From positions 248,001 to 312,000 of the forward strand of contig NZ_LJAK01000003.1 of assembly GCF_001420005.1 (NCBI RefSeq): a stretch of DNA of 64,000 nucleotides, given 5' to 3'. This DNA is from Loktanella sp. 3ANDIMAR09 (GTDB lineage Bacteria > Pseudomonadota > Alphaproteobacteria > Rhodobacterales > Rhodobacteraceae). The position numbers and the translations under genes are program-made. Positions 44,917 through 54,657 of this stretch are shown piece by piece. How positions within the stretch are numbered: position 1 is the stretch's first letter; every line of letters starts with the position of its first letter. The notes below the pieces were generated by a model. The model did no database searches and was not told the DNA's origin. It saw only the letters and a program-made list of their open reading frames with translations.

Positions 44917-45852
44917 ATGTCCGACATGAGCCTGCACGAAACAGTCGCAGAAACCGAGTACGAGGCGCAGATGGGCGATTATTTCGCCCTGCTCAAGCCG
45001 CGTGTGATGTCGCTGGTGGTTTTTACCGCGCTGGTCGGTCTGATCGTGGCACCCGTCGGCGTGCATCCGTTCATCGGTTTCGTTGCGATCCTGTGCATCG
45101 CTGTGGGGGCAGGGGCGTCCGGCGCGCTGAACATGTGGTGGGATGCCGACATCGACGCACGCATGCGCCGCACGGCCAAGCGCCCAATCCCCGATGGCCG
45201 CGTCAAACCCGGCGAGGCGCTGGGCATCGGCATGGCGCTGTCGGGCTTTTCCATCGTGTTGCTGGCACTGGCGACTAATTTCGTGGCGGCAGGCTTGCTT
45301 GCGTTCACGATCTTTTTCTACGCGGTCGTCTATTCGATGTGGCTGAAACGCGCGACGCCGCAGAACATCGTGATCGGCGGGGCAGCCGGGTCGTTCCCTC
45401 CGATGATCGGCTGGGCTGTGGCGACAGGCGGTGTCGGGATCGAATCGATCCTGATGTTTGCGCTGATCTTCATGTGGACGCCGCCGCATTTCTGGGCGCT
45501 CGCGTTGTTTGTGAAAACCGACTACGGCGATGCAGGTGTGCCGATGCTGACCGAAACCCATGGCCGGCGCAGCACCCGCAACCATGTTCTGGCCTATTGC
45601 CTGCCACTGGTGGCCGTGGCCATCGGGCTTGGTTTCACATCCATCGGCGGCTGGGTCTATCTGACGGTTGCCGTCGTGTTCAACGGTTGGTTCCTGAAGG
45701 GGTGTTACGACATCTGGCGCCGTGACGAGGCGCAGGCCGAGGCCGACAAGTACAAGGTCGAAATCCAGACCTTCAAGGTCTCGCTTTACTACCTGTTCGC
45801 GCATTTCGGTGCGCTTTTGATTGAGGCCGCGCTGCGGTCAGGAGGGCTGTAA
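44917..45852 (+). CDS. ctaB: Protoheme IX farnesyltransferase
   Basis: A 311-residue UbiA-family prenyltransferase converting heme b to heme o. It has about nine membrane helices. The substrate-binding motif is NMWWDADIDARMRRTAKRPI; PPHFWALALFVKTDYGDAGV is another family hallmark. The ATG at 44917 has GGAAGG 7 bases upstream. The stop shares one base with the next ATG (TAATG). Confidence 0.96.
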   Translation: MSDMSLHETVAETEYEAQMGDYFALLKPRVMSLVVFTALVGLIVAPVGVHPFIGFVAILCIAVGAGASGALNMWWDADIDARMRRTAKRPIPDGRVKPGEALGIGMALSGFSIVLLALATNFVAAGLLAFTIFFYAVVYSMWLKRATPQNIVIGGAAGSFPPMIGWAVATGGVGIESILMFALIFMWTPPHFWALALFVKTDYGDAGVPMLTETHGRRSTRNHVLAYCLPLVAVAIGLGFTSIGGWVYLTVAVVFNGWFLKGCYDIWRRDEAQAEADKYKVEIQTFKVSLYYLFAHFGALLIEAALRSGGL

Positions 45853-46067
45853 TGGCTTTACGTGTCGAACATGAACTGCATAGCCGCCGCCGCGGTCGCA
45901 ACACTGGCGTGGGCCTGCTGTTGATCGGTTTTCTGGTCATCGTCTTTGGCCTGACCATCACCAAGGTCCTGCAACTGGGCGACGCCCGCAAGTTTGAGAC
46001 ATTTGACCACGTGGCGCGTCCCCAGATTATCCCTCAAGATGAGGTCGAAACAGGAGGGACCAACTGA
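45852..46067 (+). CDS. Small single-helix protein of the cta operon (orf2)
   Basis: A 71-residue protein: a basic N-terminus (HELHSRRRGRN), one membrane helix (VGLLLIGFLVIVFGLTITKV), and a short polar tail likely in the periplasm. Overlaps both neighbours by one base (TAATG and TGATG). The same position in the Paracoccus and Rhodobacter cta cluster is held by a small gene called orf2. Its role is unknown to me; oxidase assembly is suggested by context. Confidence 0.85.
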   Translation: MALRVEHELHSRRRGRNTGVGLLLIGFLVIVFGLTITKVLQLGDARKFETFDHVARPQIIPQDEVETGGTN

Positions 46068-46678
46068 TGCTATTTCCGAAACTTCAGGGACCGAACCGGA
46101 CCGTTGCACAACTGGTCAGCGTGGTTGTGCTGATGGGGGGGCTGGCCTGGGCATCGGTGCCGTTTTACGACTGGTTCTGCCGGGTCACCGGCTTTGGCGG
46201 GGCGACCAACGTGGCCGAGGCCGGGTCCGATACGATTCTCGACCAGACGATCACCGTCCGGTTCGATTCCAGCCTTGATCGCGACATGCCTTGGACGTTC
46301 AAACCGGTCGAACGTGAAATGACCCTGCGCATCGGCGAAACCGGTCTGGCCTTTTACGAGGCGCACAACCCGACCGACCGCCCCGTGGCCGGACAGGCTG
46401 CCTATAACGTCACCCCCTACGAGGCAGGCGGCTTTTTCGACAAGATCGAATGCTTCTGTTTCACCGAACAGGTGCTGCAACCGGGTGAAACGGTTCTGAT
46501 GCCCGTCAGCTTCTTTGTGGACCCGGCCATCGTGAACGATCGCGACGCGAAATTCGTGCACACCATCACGCTGGGCTATACCTTTTATGAAATCGAGGAT
46601 TTCGAGCCGATCGAACAGGCCGCGATTGATCCTCAAAGCTTGACCACACCGTCGGTCACCGCCATAGACAACGACTAA
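46067..46678 (+). CDS. ctaG: Cytochrome c oxidase assembly protein CtaG (Cox11)
   Basis: A 203-residue copper chaperone that delivers Cu to the CuB site of subunit I. It has one N-terminal helix followed by [20 protein letters not shown], and the copper-binding CFCF in [10 protein letters not shown]. The periplasmic immunoglobulin-like domain is complete. Coupled to orf2 by a one-base overlap. Confidence 0.96.
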   Translation: MLFPKLQGPNRTVAQLVSVVVLMGGLAWASVPFYDWFCRVTGFGGATNVAEAGSDTILDQTITVRFDSSLDRDMPWTFKPVEREMTLRIGETGLAFYEAHNPTDRPVAGQAAYNVTPYEAGGFFDKIECFCFTEQVLQPGETVLMPVSFFVDPAIVNDRDAKFVHTITLGYTFYEIEDFEPIEQAAIDPQSLTTPSVTAIDND

Positions 46679-46701
46679 CGACAGCCGCAGGGAACGCTCA
46701 A

Positions 46702-47508
46702 ATGGCCCACGAAAAAGACCACGACTATCACATTCTTCCGCCCTCCGTCTGGCCGTTCCTCGGTTCGGTCGGCGCGTTCATCATGCTGTTCGGCGCTGTC
46801 CTTTGGATGCCGAAACAGGGCGGTGGCCCCTGGATGTTCCTCGTCGGTCTGGCGATCGTGCTCTACGTCATGTGGGGCTGGTGGGGCGACGTCATCAAGG
46901 AAAGCCTTGTTGGCGACCACACCCCCGTCGTCCGCATTGGTCTGCGCTACGGCTTCATCATGTTCATCATGTCCGAAGTCATGTTCTTTGCCGCGTGGTT
47001 CTGGTCGTTCTTCAAGAACGCCATGTACCCGATGGGCCCCGACAGCCCCGCCGTTGACGGTGTCTGGCCGCCCGTGGGGATCGAAACATTCGACCCCTGG
47101 CACCTGCCGCTGATCAACACGCTGATTCTGCTGTGCTCGGGCGCTGCCGCGACGTGGGCGCACCACGCTCTGGTGCACGAGGACAACCGCGAGGACGTGA
47201 AATACGGTCTGATTCTCGCCGTTGCGCTGGGTGTGATCTTTACCTTCTTCCAGGCTTATGAATACAGCCACGCCGCATTCGGCCTTGCTGGCAACGTTTA
47301 TGGCGCGAACTTCTTCATGGCGACGGGTTTCCATGGCGCGCATGTGATCATCGGCACCATCTTCCTCGCTGTCTGCCTGATCCGCGTCTACAAGGGCCAC
47401 TTTACCCAGGAAAAGCACGTCGGCTTCGAGGCTGCCGCCTGGTACTGGCACTTTGTCGACGTGGTCTGGCTGTTCCTCTTTGCCGCCGTCTACGTCTGGG
47501 GCGGCTGA
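46702..47508 (+). CDS. ctaE: Cytochrome c oxidase subunit III
   Basis: A 268-residue integral membrane subunit with seven helices. Conserved stretches include [30 protein letters not shown] and [18 protein letters not shown] at the C-terminus. GCAGGGAACG lies upstream as ribosome-binding site. Last structural gene of the cluster; a terminator-like hairpin follows. Confidence 0.97.
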   Translation: MAHEKDHDYHILPPSVWPFLGSVGAFIMLFGAVLWMPKQGGGPWMFLVGLAIVLYVMWGWWGDVIKESLVGDHTPVVRIGLRYGFIMFIMSEVMFFAAWFWSFFKNAMYPMGPDSPAVDGVWPPVGIETFDPWHLPLINTLILLCSGAAATWAHHALVHEDNREDVKYGLILAVALGVIFTFFQAYEYSHAAFGLAGNVYGANFFMATGFHGAHVIIGTIFLAVCLIRVYKGHFTQEKHVGFEAAAWYWHFVDVVWLFLFAAVYVWGG

Positions 47509-47524
47509 CACCCTGTTTCATGAC

Positions 47525-47560
47525 GACGCAAGGGCGGCCCTCGGGTCGCCCTTTTGCGTC
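47525..47560 (+). terminator. Terminator after ctaE
   Basis: GGGCG and CGCCC around CCCTCGGG, closed by GACGCAA/TTGCGTC outside with TT unpaired. The inner form AAGGGCG...CGCCCTTTT reads as an intrinsic terminator with a short T-run. It lies 17-52 bases past the ctaE stop. Confidence 0.7.
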
Positions 47561-47623
47561 AGACCCTTCACCCCTCCGGTCAAACAGGCTAAGGCTGCGC
47601 GACCGCAACAACTGGTGATCCGC

Positions 47624-48292
47624 GTGCGCAAACTGATCTTTCCGATCCTGCTGGCCCTGTCGGGGACGGCCATCCTGATCAGCCTTGGCGTCTGGCAGAT
47701 TCAGCGCCTGCAATGGAAAACCGCAATTCTCGCGCAGATCGAAACGGAAATCGCGGCACCGCCCGTGGCCGTCCCTGCCGCCCCTGATGCGACCACCGAC
47801 CGCTATCTGCCCGTGACAGCGACCGGCACCCTGACCGGCGACGTTCTGCACGTCCTCGTCAGCACCGAGGAAAACGGCGCAGGCTACCGCACCGTCAGCG
47901 CCTTTGAAACGGACGGGCGGCGCGTGCTGCTGGACCTTGGTTTCGTGGGCTTCGACGACCGGGACATCGCACTGCCTGCGGGCGAAATCACCGTCACCGG
48001 AAACCTGTTGTGGCCGGATGAGGTTGACGGTTTCACCCCGGATCCCGAACCCACTGGCCTGTGGTTTGCCCGCGATGCGGACGCCATGTCCGCCGCCCTC
48101 GGGACAGAACCGTTTTTCATCGTGGCCCGGGATATCCAGCCGGGCAGCCCGACCGTGCCCATGCCCGTCGGCACCAGTGGCATCCCGAACGACCACCTGT
48201 CCTATGCGGTGACGTGGTTTTTGCTGGCCCTCGGCTGGCTGGCCATGTCGGGCCTCTTCATTTTCCGCACGCTGCGACCCAAGGAACACTGA
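47624..48292 (+). CDS. SURF1 family oxidase assembly protein
   Basis: A 222-residue protein with one helix at each end (KLIFPILLALSGTAILISLG; YAVTWFLLALGWLAMSGLF), the SURF1/Shy1 topology, acting in heme a insertion into subunit I. The start is a GTG; I chose 47624 (MRKLIFPILL) because it places the helix directly, but a GTG at 47615 is equally possible. No strong ribosome-binding site is seen for either. It directly precedes thrC. Confidence 0.85.
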   Translation: MRKLIFPILLALSGTAILISLGVWQIQRLQWKTAILAQIETEIAAPPVAVPAAPDATTDRYLPVTATGTLTGDVLHVLVSTEENGAGYRTVSAFETDGRRVLLDLGFVGFDDRDIALPAGEITVTGNLLWPDEVDGFTPDPEPTGLWFARDADAMSAALGTEPFFIVARDIQPGSPTVPMPVGTSGIPNDHLSYAVTWFLLALGWLAMSGLFIFRTLRPKEH

Positions 48293-48293
48293 C

Positions 48294-49679
48294 ATGCGCT
48301 ATATTTCCACCCGTGGGCAGGCCCCTGTCCTGACGTTTGAACAGGCGATGCTGACCGGGTTGGCCCGCGACGGCGGTCTGTATGTGCCCGAATCCATACC
48401 GACGCTTTCGACCGATCAGATCGCCGCCATGGCGGGGCAAAGCTACGAAGAAATCGCCTATACCGTCATGCGCCCGTTCATCGGTGACACCTTCAGCGAC
48501 GACCAGTTTCGCGACCTGATCGCGCGGGCCTATGCAGGGTTCGGCCACGCCGCCCGCGCGCCACTGGTGCAGCTGGCCCCCAATCACTTCCTGTTGGAAT
48601 TGTTCCACGGCCCGACCCTGGCGTTCAAGGATTTCGCCATGCAGCTGATCGGCCAGATGTTCGAGGCCGCCCTGACCCGGTCCGGCGACCGTGTGACCAT
48701 CGTGGGGGCGACGTCAGGTGACACCGGGTCCGCCGCGATCGAGGCGTTCCGCGGTCTCGACGCCGTGGATGTCTTTATCCTCTATCCGCATGGCCGCGTG
48801 TCAGAGGTCCAGCGCCGCCAGATGACGACGCCCACCGAATCCAACGTCCACGCCATCGCGGTGGACGGCGATTTCGATGACTGTCAGGCGATGGTCAAGG
48901 ACATGTTCAACGACTTTCAGTTCCGCGAGGATGTGCGCCTTGCCGGTGTGAACAGCATCAACTGGGGCCGTGTTCTGGCGCAGGTGGTCTATTACTTCTC
49001 CTCTGCTGTCTCCTTGGGCGCGCCCCTGCGCGAGGTCAGCTTTACCGTGCCGACGGGCAATTTCGGCGATGTTTTCGCAGGCTTTATCGCCAAGCAGATG
49101 GGTCTGCCGGTCCGTGATCTGGTCGTCGCCACCAACACCAATGATATTCTGCACCGCACGTTGCAAACCGGCGCCTATACCAAGGGAACGGTCACGCCGA
49201 CCATCAGCCCCTCAATGGACATTCAGGTGTCGTCCAACTTTGAACGCGCGTTGTTCTATGCCTACGGGCAGGACGGCGCGGCGGTCGCAGGCCAGATGGA
49301 TGACCTGAAACGGGGCGGGTTTACCGTGTCACAGGGGGCCATCGACGCGCTGCGCGATATCTACAAATCCGGTCGCGCCTCCGAACAGGAAACATCGGAC
49401 GCCATTACTGCCTATGTCCGCGATCACGGCGAACTGCTGTGCCCGCACACCGCCGTCGGCACCCATGTGGCCGAGGCGCATCTGGGCACCACCCCTATGG
49501 TGACGCTGGCGACGGCGCACCCGGCGAAATTCCCGGCGGCGGTGGAACGCGCCACAGGCATCCACCCCCCCTTGCCCCCGCGCATGGCCGACCTGTATGA
49601 CCGCGACGAACGGATCACACGCGCGGCCCACGACCTGCCCGCCATCCAGAAAATCATCAAGGATCGGATCGCCACTTGA
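48294..49679 (+). CDS. thrC: Threonine synthase
   Basis: A 461-residue PLP enzyme converting O-phosphohomoserine to threonine. PLP lysine is in FHGPTLAFKDFAMQLIGQ; GATSGDTGSAAIEAFRG and FTVPTGNFGDVFAG are family blocks. Length fits the longer (yeast/E. coli-like) type. Its TGA overlaps the TTG start of the M16 peptidase gene. Confidence 0.97.
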   Translation: MRYISTRGQAPVLTFEQAMLTGLARDGGLYVPESIPTLSTDQIAAMAGQSYEEIAYTVMRPFIGDTFSDDQFRDLIARAYAGFGHAARAPLVQLAPNHFLLELFHGPTLAFKDFAMQLIGQMFEAALTRSGDRVTIVGATSGDTGSAAIEAFRGLDAVDVFILYPHGRVSEVQRRQMTTPTESNVHAIAVDGDFDDCQAMVKDMFNDFQFREDVRLAGVNSINWGRVLAQVVYYFSSAVSLGAPLREVSFTVPTGNFGDVFAGFIAKQMGLPVRDLVVATNTNDILHRTLQTGAYTKGTVTPTISPSMDIQVSSNFERALFYAYGQDGAAVAGQMDDLKRGGFTVSQGAIDALRDIYKSGRASEQETSDAITAYVRDHGELLCPHTAVGTHVAEAHLGTTPMVTLATAHPAKFPAAVERATGIHPPLPPRMADLYDRDERITRAAHDLPAIQKIIKDRIAT

Positions 49680-50938
49680 CCATCGAGCTGCATACGCTGT
49701 CCAACGGCCTCCGCGTCGTCACCGAACACATGCCCGGACTGGCTTCGGCCTCGGTCGGGATCTGGGTGAACGCGGGCGGACGGCACGAAACGGCATCCCA
49801 GAACGGCATCGCGCATTTTCTGGAACACATGGCGTTCAAGGGCACGAAACGGCGCAGCAGTCTGCAAATAGCGGAGGCGATCGAGGACGTGGGCGGCTAT
49901 ATCAACGCCTACACCAGCCGCGAAACCACCGCCTATTACGCCCGCGTGCTCGAGGCTGACGTGGGTCTTGGTATCGACGTGATTTCCGACATCCTGCTGA
50001 ACCCCCTGTTCGAGGACCGCGAGATCGAGGTCGAGCGCGGCGTGATCCTGCAAGAGATCGGTCAGGCGCTGGACACGCCGGATGACATCATTTTCGACTG
50101 GCTGCAGGAAACCGCATATCCCGGTCAGGCCCTCGGGCGCACCATTCTGGGACCAGAGGAACGTGTCGCACAATTTACCCGCGACGATCTGACGGGCTTT
50201 GTCGGTCAGCACTATGGCCCGAACCAGATGATCCTGGCGGCCGCCGGTGCCGTCGATCATGACGCCATCGTGGCCGAGGCGGAACGCCTGTTCGGCCATC
50301 TGCCGCCCGCACCCCGCGCCGGTCTGATCGAACCCGCCCGCTTTGCCGGGGGGGAACGCCGCGAAACCAAATCGCTGGAACAGGTGCATTTCGCACTGGG
50401 ATTCGAGGGGCCGGACTACCGCGACCCGGAAATCTACACAGCGCAGATCTATGCCAGCGCCATGGGCGGCGGCATGTCGTCCCGCCTGTTTCAGGAAATC
50501 CGCGAAAACCGCGGGCTGTGCTACACGATCTTTGCCCAGGCCGGTGCCTACGAGGATACCGGCATGACCACGATCTACGCAGGCACCAGTGCCGCCGAGA
50601 TCGCCCAACTGGCCACCGTGACCATCGACGAGATGAAACGTGCCGTGGACGATCTGTCCGCAGCCGAGGTCGCCCGCGCCCGCGCCCAGATGAAGGCAGG
50701 CCTTTTGATGGGGCTTGAAAGCCCGTCGAACCGTGTCGAACGTCTGGCCCGTGTGTTGGCGATCTGGGACCGTATCCCGCCGCTGTCGGAAACCATCGAA
50801 CGCATCGACGCCGTGACCACCGGCGATGTGCGCAAATTTGCAGAACGCACGCTGAAATCTGGGGCCGCGCTGACCCTTTATGGTCCGGCCAACAACGCAC
50901 CCACACTTGACGCGCTGCGGGCGCAGATTGCGGCCTGA
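49676..50938 (+). CDS. M16 family zinc peptidase (mitochondrial processing peptidase-like)
   Basis: A 420-residue insulinase/MPP-beta-like protease. The inverted zinc motif HFLEH is in GIAHFLEHMAFKGT, and the distant glutamate region EVERGVILQEIGQ is present; YAGTSAAEIAQL and RENRGLCYTIFAQ are typical. The start is TTG at 49676 overlapping the thrC stop; this gives MTIELHTLSNGLRV, the normal family start. Located after thrC as in many alphaproteobacteria. Confidence 0.95.
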   Translation: MTIELHTLSNGLRVVTEHMPGLASASVGIWVNAGGRHETASQNGIAHFLEHMAFKGTKRRSSLQIAEAIEDVGGYINAYTSRETTAYYARVLEADVGLGIDVISDILLNPLFEDREIEVERGVILQEIGQALDTPDDIIFDWLQETAYPGQALGRTILGPEERVAQFTRDDLTGFVGQHYGPNQMILAAAGAVDHDAIVAEAERLFGHLPPAPRAGLIEPARFAGGERRETKSLEQVHFALGFEGPDYRDPEIYTAQIYASAMGGGMSSRLFQEIRENRGLCYTIFAQAGAYEDTGMTTIYAGTSAAEIAQLATVTIDEMKRAVDDLSAAEVARARAQMKAGLLMGLESPSNRVERLARVLAIWDRIPPLSETIERIDAVTTGDVRKFAERTLKSGAALTLYGPANNAPTLDALRAQIAA

Positions 50939-50940
50939 CG

Positions 50941-51522
50941 GTGCTGCGCGCGCGCAAGGTCCGTTTGGAAACGGAACGGCTGACGCTGCGCGCACCCGTC
51001 CACGCCGATTTTCGCGCCTGGGCCGCCCTGCGGCGCGACAGCGTCGATTTTCTGCAAAAATGGGAACCCACCTGGGCCGCTGACCATTTCAGCCGCAAGA
51101 GTTTTACCAACCGCGTCTATTGGTCCCAGCGGTCGATCACGCAGGGCACCGCTGTTCCGCTGTTCCTGATCCGCCGTGACGACAACACGCTGCTGGGCGC
51201 AATCACGCTGGACAACATCCGGCGCGGCCCTGCGCAGGCAGGGACCACAGGCTACTGGATCGGTGCGCCTTTTGCGCGTCAGGGCTACATGCGCGAGGCG
51301 ATCGAGGCCGTGGTGCACTACGCCTTTACCAAACTCGATCTCAGCCGGATCGAGGCGGGTTGCCTGCCCGAAAACACCGCGTCGCGTCGCCTTTTGGAAC
51401 AGACGGGCTACAAATACGAAGGGGTGGCGCAAAGCTATCTGCAGATCGACGGGCGCTGGCGCAACCATGTGCTCTACGCCAACCTGCGACACGACCGACG
51501 GGGCAAGACGGACGCCGGTTAG
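50941..51522 (+). CDS. GNAT acetyltransferase, RimJ/RimL type
   Basis: A 193-residue N-acetyltransferase probably acting on a ribosomal protein N-terminus. It starts with a GTG two bases after the M16 stop (MLRARKVRLETERLTLRAPV, the RimJ-type opening). The acetyl-CoA loop region is ARQGYMREAIEAVVHYAF, and the C-terminal LPENTASRRLLEQTGYKYEG is diagnostic. Likely co-transcribed with the protease gene upstream. Confidence 0.9.
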   Translation: MLRARKVRLETERLTLRAPVHADFRAWAALRRDSVDFLQKWEPTWAADHFSRKSFTNRVYWSQRSITQGTAVPLFLIRRDDNTLLGAITLDNIRRGPAQAGTTGYWIGAPFARQGYMREAIEAVVHYAFTKLDLSRIEAGCLPENTASRRLLEQTGYKYEGVAQSYLQIDGRWRNHVLYANLRHDRRGKTDAG

Positions 51523-51539
51523 GCGGTCCGGCCCGATAA

Positions 51540-52964
51540 ATGGGGCAAGACATGTTCACACCAGCCACTGACGCCAACCTCGCGGACCTACGGGCTGCAT
51601 TGCCGGACGGCACGTTCAAGGATGCGACCGACAGCTACCTGACCGAACCGCGCGGCCGCTGGCAGGGGGCCGGCACCGTCGTTGCCCCCGGCACCACCGA
51701 CGCGGTGTCCCGCATCCTTGCCTATTGCAACGACCACCGCATTGCAGTCGTGCCCTACGGTGGCGGGACGGGTCTGGTCGGCGGACAGTTGATGGGCGAC
51801 GGGGCCGTACCGCTGGTGTTGTCGCTGGAACGCATGACCGCCATCCGTGACCGGTTCCCGTCCGAGAACGTGCTGGTGGTCGAGGCGGGTGCCATCCTTG
51901 CCGACGTGCAGGCCGAGGCGGAACGCCTGGGCCGCCATTTTCCGCTGTCGCTCGCATCCGAAGGGTCAGCGCGCATCGGCGGTTTGCTGTCCACCAACGC
52001 AGGCGGTGTGAACGTCCTGCGCTACGGCAACGCCCGCGCACAATGTCTGGGGCTCGAGGTGGTGCGCCCCGACGGCACGATCTGGCACGGGCTGACACGC
52101 CTGCGCAAGGACAACACCGGATACGACCTGCGCGATCTGTTCATCGGCGCCGAAGGCACGCTGGGCATCATTACTGCCGCGGCCCTGCGGCTGGTGCCGC
52201 AGCCCGTGCGCATCGGTGCGGCGATGATGGCCGTGCCCTCGCCGCAGGCGGCCCTCGATCTGCTGGGGGTGGCGCAGGGGCGGTTGGGCGACGGCATCTC
52301 TGCGTTTGAAATCATCCACCGTCAGGGTCTCGATTTTCTGGCCGAGGTCGGGCCGGATGTGAAACCGCCCTTTGCCGAAACGCCCGAATGGATGGTGCTG
52401 ATCGACGTGGGCCTGCCCGCAGGACTGTCGCCGGACACGGCACTGGAGGATCTGTTCACCGAGGCCGTCGCCGCCGATCTGGTCATCGACGGCGTTATCG
52501 CGCAATCCATGGCCGACCGTGCCGCGTTCTGGAAAATCCGCGAAAGCATCCCCGAGGCGAACCGCCGCATCGGGTCGATCAGTTCGCATGACATTTCTGT
52601 CCCACTGAGCGCGGTGCCGGAATTCATTGCCCGTGGCGCACCGGTGCTGGCCGAAATCGGGCATTTCCGGATCAATTGTTTTGGGCATCTGGGCGACGGC
52701 AACCTGCACTACAACGTCTTTCCCATGCCCGGCCGCAACCGCGCCGATTACGAGGCCGAACGCCCTGCCGTGAAAAAGGCGGTGCACGATCTGGCCCATG
52801 CCTTTGGCGGGTCGGTCAGCGCCGAACACGGTGTCGGCAGGCTCAAGGTGGGCGATCTGGAAACCTACAGCGATCCGGCCAAGCTGGCGATGATGCGCGC
52901 GATCAAGGATGCGCTGGACCCGCACGGCATCATGAACCCCGGAGCCGTGCTGCGGCAGGCCTAG
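51540..52964 (+). CDS. FAD-binding oxidoreductase, GlcD/D-2-hydroxyglutarate dehydrogenase family
   Basis: A 474-residue flavoprotein of the PCMH/VAO superfamily. The FAD-binding region has VVPYGGGTGLVGGQL and GLLSTNAGGVNVLRYGNARA; the C-terminal FAD-oxidase half has GHLGDGNLHYNVFPM and EHGVGRLKVGDL. These fit glycolate, D-lactate or D-2-hydroxyglutarate dehydrogenases; the substrate is not settled. The start may instead be the ATG at 51552. No GlcE/GlcF partner follows, favouring a stand-alone enzyme. Confidence 0.9.
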   Translation: MGQDMFTPATDANLADLRAALPDGTFKDATDSYLTEPRGRWQGAGTVVAPGTTDAVSRILAYCNDHRIAVVPYGGGTGLVGGQLMGDGAVPLVLSLERMTAIRDRFPSENVLVVEAGAILADVQAEAERLGRHFPLSLASEGSARIGGLLSTNAGGVNVLRYGNARAQCLGLEVVRPDGTIWHGLTRLRKDNTGYDLRDLFIGAEGTLGIITAAALRLVPQPVRIGAAMMAVPSPQAALDLLGVAQGRLGDGISAFEIIHRQGLDFLAEVGPDVKPPFAETPEWMVLIDVGLPAGLSPDTALEDLFTEAVAADLVIDGVIAQSMADRAAFWKIRESIPEANRRIGSISSHDISVPLSAVPEFIARGAPVLAEIGHFRINCFGHLGDGNLHYNVFPMPGRNRADYEAERPAVKKAVHDLAHAFGGSVSAEHGVGRLKVGDLETYSDPAKLAMMRAIKDALDPHGIMNPGAVLRQA

Positions 52965-53003
52965 CCTGTCGGCTTAACCATTCGTTCACCCGAATCGTTC
53001 AAA

Positions 53004-53033
53004 CACGTCACAGCGGTAAATCCGCTGCACGTG
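53004..53033. other. Hairpin downstream of the flavoprotein gene
   Basis: CACGT (53004-53008) pairs with ACGTG (53029-53033), and inside it AGCGG (53012-53016) with CCGCT (53022-53026) around TAAAT. An imperfect two-part stem 40 bases after the stop. Possible RNA 3' element or protein site. Confidence 0.4.
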
Positions 53034-53043
53034 TGGGTGCAAT

Positions 53044-53109
53044 GACCCCGCTGCGGGCCTCGAACGGGCCAAACTGGCAAAGTCAGCGCAGCGGGGGCGT
53101 CTTGTTTTT
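53044..53109 (+). terminator. Long-stem terminator-like structure between convergent genes
   Basis: CCCCGCTGCG (from 53046) pairs perfectly with CGCAGCGGGG about 32 bases later, followed on the plus strand by GCGTCTTG and TTTTT. It would end the flavoprotein transcript and faces the 3' end of apt. The large loop makes it less than ideal. Confidence 0.5.
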
Positions 53110-53113
53110 CGGC

Positions 53114-53644
53114 CTATTCGCCTGCGTAGGCACACAGCGCATGGACATCCATGTTCATGCCTTCCAGCTTGGCCCGTCCGCCCAGATCGGGCAGGTCGAT
53201 GATGAACGCACAGCCAACGACCTGCGCACCCAGCTTTTCGCACAGCTTGATCCCGGCCTCGGCGGTGCCGCCCGTCGCCAGCAGATCGTCCACGATCAAC
53301 ACGCGTTCTCCCGGCTGCAACGCGTCATCGTGAATTTCCACGATCGCCTCACCGTATTCCAGCGTATAGGCCTGTTCGATGGTCCGCGCGGGCAGCTTGC
53401 CCTTTTTGCGGATCGGCACGAACCCCTTGGACAGTTGGTGTGCGATGGCCCCGCCCAAAATGAAACCGCGCGCCTCCAGTCCCACGACCTTGTCGATCTG
53501 CATGCCCGCATAGGGGTGCAGCAACTGGTCGATCGCAATGCGGAACCCGCGCGGGTCCGCAAACAGGGTCGTCACATCGCGGAACATGATCCCCTCATGC
53601 GGGAAATCGGGGATCGTGCGGATATAGTCTTCGACGGTTTTCAT
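53114..53644 (-). CDS. apt: Adenine phosphoribosyltransferase
   Basis: A 176-residue enzyme converting adenine and PRPP to AMP. The PRPP-binding motif is [14 protein letters not shown]; the start [20 protein letters not shown] is typical, as is [17 protein letters not shown]. The ATG overlaps the mtnP stop (ATGA), so adenine released by MTA phosphorolysis is directly salvaged. Second gene of the pair. Confidence 0.97.
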   Translation of the reverse strand: MKTVEDYIRTIPDFPHEGIMFRDVTTLFADPRGFRIAIDQLLHPYAGMQIDKVVGLEARGFILGGAIAHQLSKGFVPIRKKGKLPARTIEQAYTLEYGEAIVEIHDDALQPGERVLIVDDLLATGGTAEAGIKLCEKLGAQVVGCAFIIDLPDLGGRAKLEGMNMDVHALCAYAGE

Positions 53645-54519
53645 GTCTTGTCCTTTGGGGTCAGCACACGGCCAGCGACCGCATCCAGTTTTGCAATCAG
53701 ATCGGGGTCGCACCGGTCGGGCGCGGTCATGATGGCATGGGTCAACGCGGTATCACAGCCCACGGCGCAGTCTGTTGGCAGATCCGCAGCCAGCGCCACC
53801 ACCAGATCACGGGCCTTGGTGCCGTTGCCCTGCAAGGTGGCGATCACATCCGATACATCCACCGCCCCGTGGTCGGGGTGCCAGCTGTCGAAATCGGTGA
53901 TCATCGCGACGGACGCATAATGCAGCTCTGCCTCGCGGGCGAGTTTGGCCTCTGGCATGTTGGTCATGCCGATCACGTCGGCCCCCCAGACGTCGCGGTA
54001 CATCACGCTTTCCGCGCGGGTGGAAAACTGCGGACCTTCCATCGCAAGGTATGTGCCGCCCGCGTGGACAGTGATGCCCACTCTGCGGGCCGCCGCGACA
54101 CAGGCCGCCGACAGCGCGTCGCAGACCGGGTGGGCCACGCTGACGTGCCCCACACAGCCGGGGCCAAAGAATGATTTGTCCCGCGCAAACGTCCGGTCGA
54201 TGAACTGATCGACCACGACGAAATCACCCGGCGCCATGTCCGCACGGAACGATCCGCAGGCCGACAGGCTGACCACATGGGTGCAGCCCAGCCGTTTCAG
54301 CGCGTCGATATTCGCCCGATACGGGACAGAGGTCGGCGTATGCACATGGCCGCGCCCGTGACGCGGCAAAAACGCCAGCGGCTGATCGCCCAGCGCGCCC
54401 GTCAGGATCGCGTCCGATGGCGCACCAAAGGGGCTGGCCACCTCCTGCCATGCCGCATCCGTCAGGCCGGGAATGTCATACAGACCCGAACCACCGATAA
54501 TCCCCAATCTGCCGCGCAT
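53641..54519 (-). CDS. mtnP: S-methyl-5'-thioadenosine phosphorylase
   Basis: A 292-residue phosphorylase splitting methylthioadenosine into adenine and methylthioribose-1-phosphate. Motifs: [23 protein letters not shown], the substrate site [16 protein letters not shown] and [19 protein letters not shown], the full MTAP pattern. ATG at 54519 gives the standard start. Coupled with apt. The 138-bp gap to the divergent sulP gene must hold both promoters. Confidence 0.95.
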   Translation of the reverse strand: MRGRLGIIGGSGLYDIPGLTDAAWQEVASPFGAPSDAILTGALGDQPLAFLPRHGRGHVHTPTSVPYRANIDALKRLGCTHVVSLSACGSFRADMAPGDFVVVDQFIDRTFARDKSFFGPGCVGHVSVAHPVCDALSAACVAAARRVGITVHAGGTYLAMEGPQFSTRAESVMYRDVWGADVIGMTNMPEAKLAREAELHYASVAMITDFDSWHPDHGAVDVSDVIATLQGNGTKARDLVVALAADLPTDCAVGCDTALTHAIMTAPDRCDPDLIAKLDAVAGRVLTPKDKT

Positions 54520-54657
54520 GACACCCTTGTGCGTTATACCGATCCTGTTGTGACCAGTGTGCAAGGGCCGCGCAACCCGTTACCCTGCAACGGGGGTGAC
54601 ATTCGGGCCTTCGTGTCGTAGGCGCGGCACAACACATATCAGACACAGGTTTTATTC

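Noticed and set aside
54520-54657. SAM or SAH riboswitch before mtnP
   Set aside because: I could not find the conserved core of SAM-II, SAM/SAH or SAH classes in this gap.
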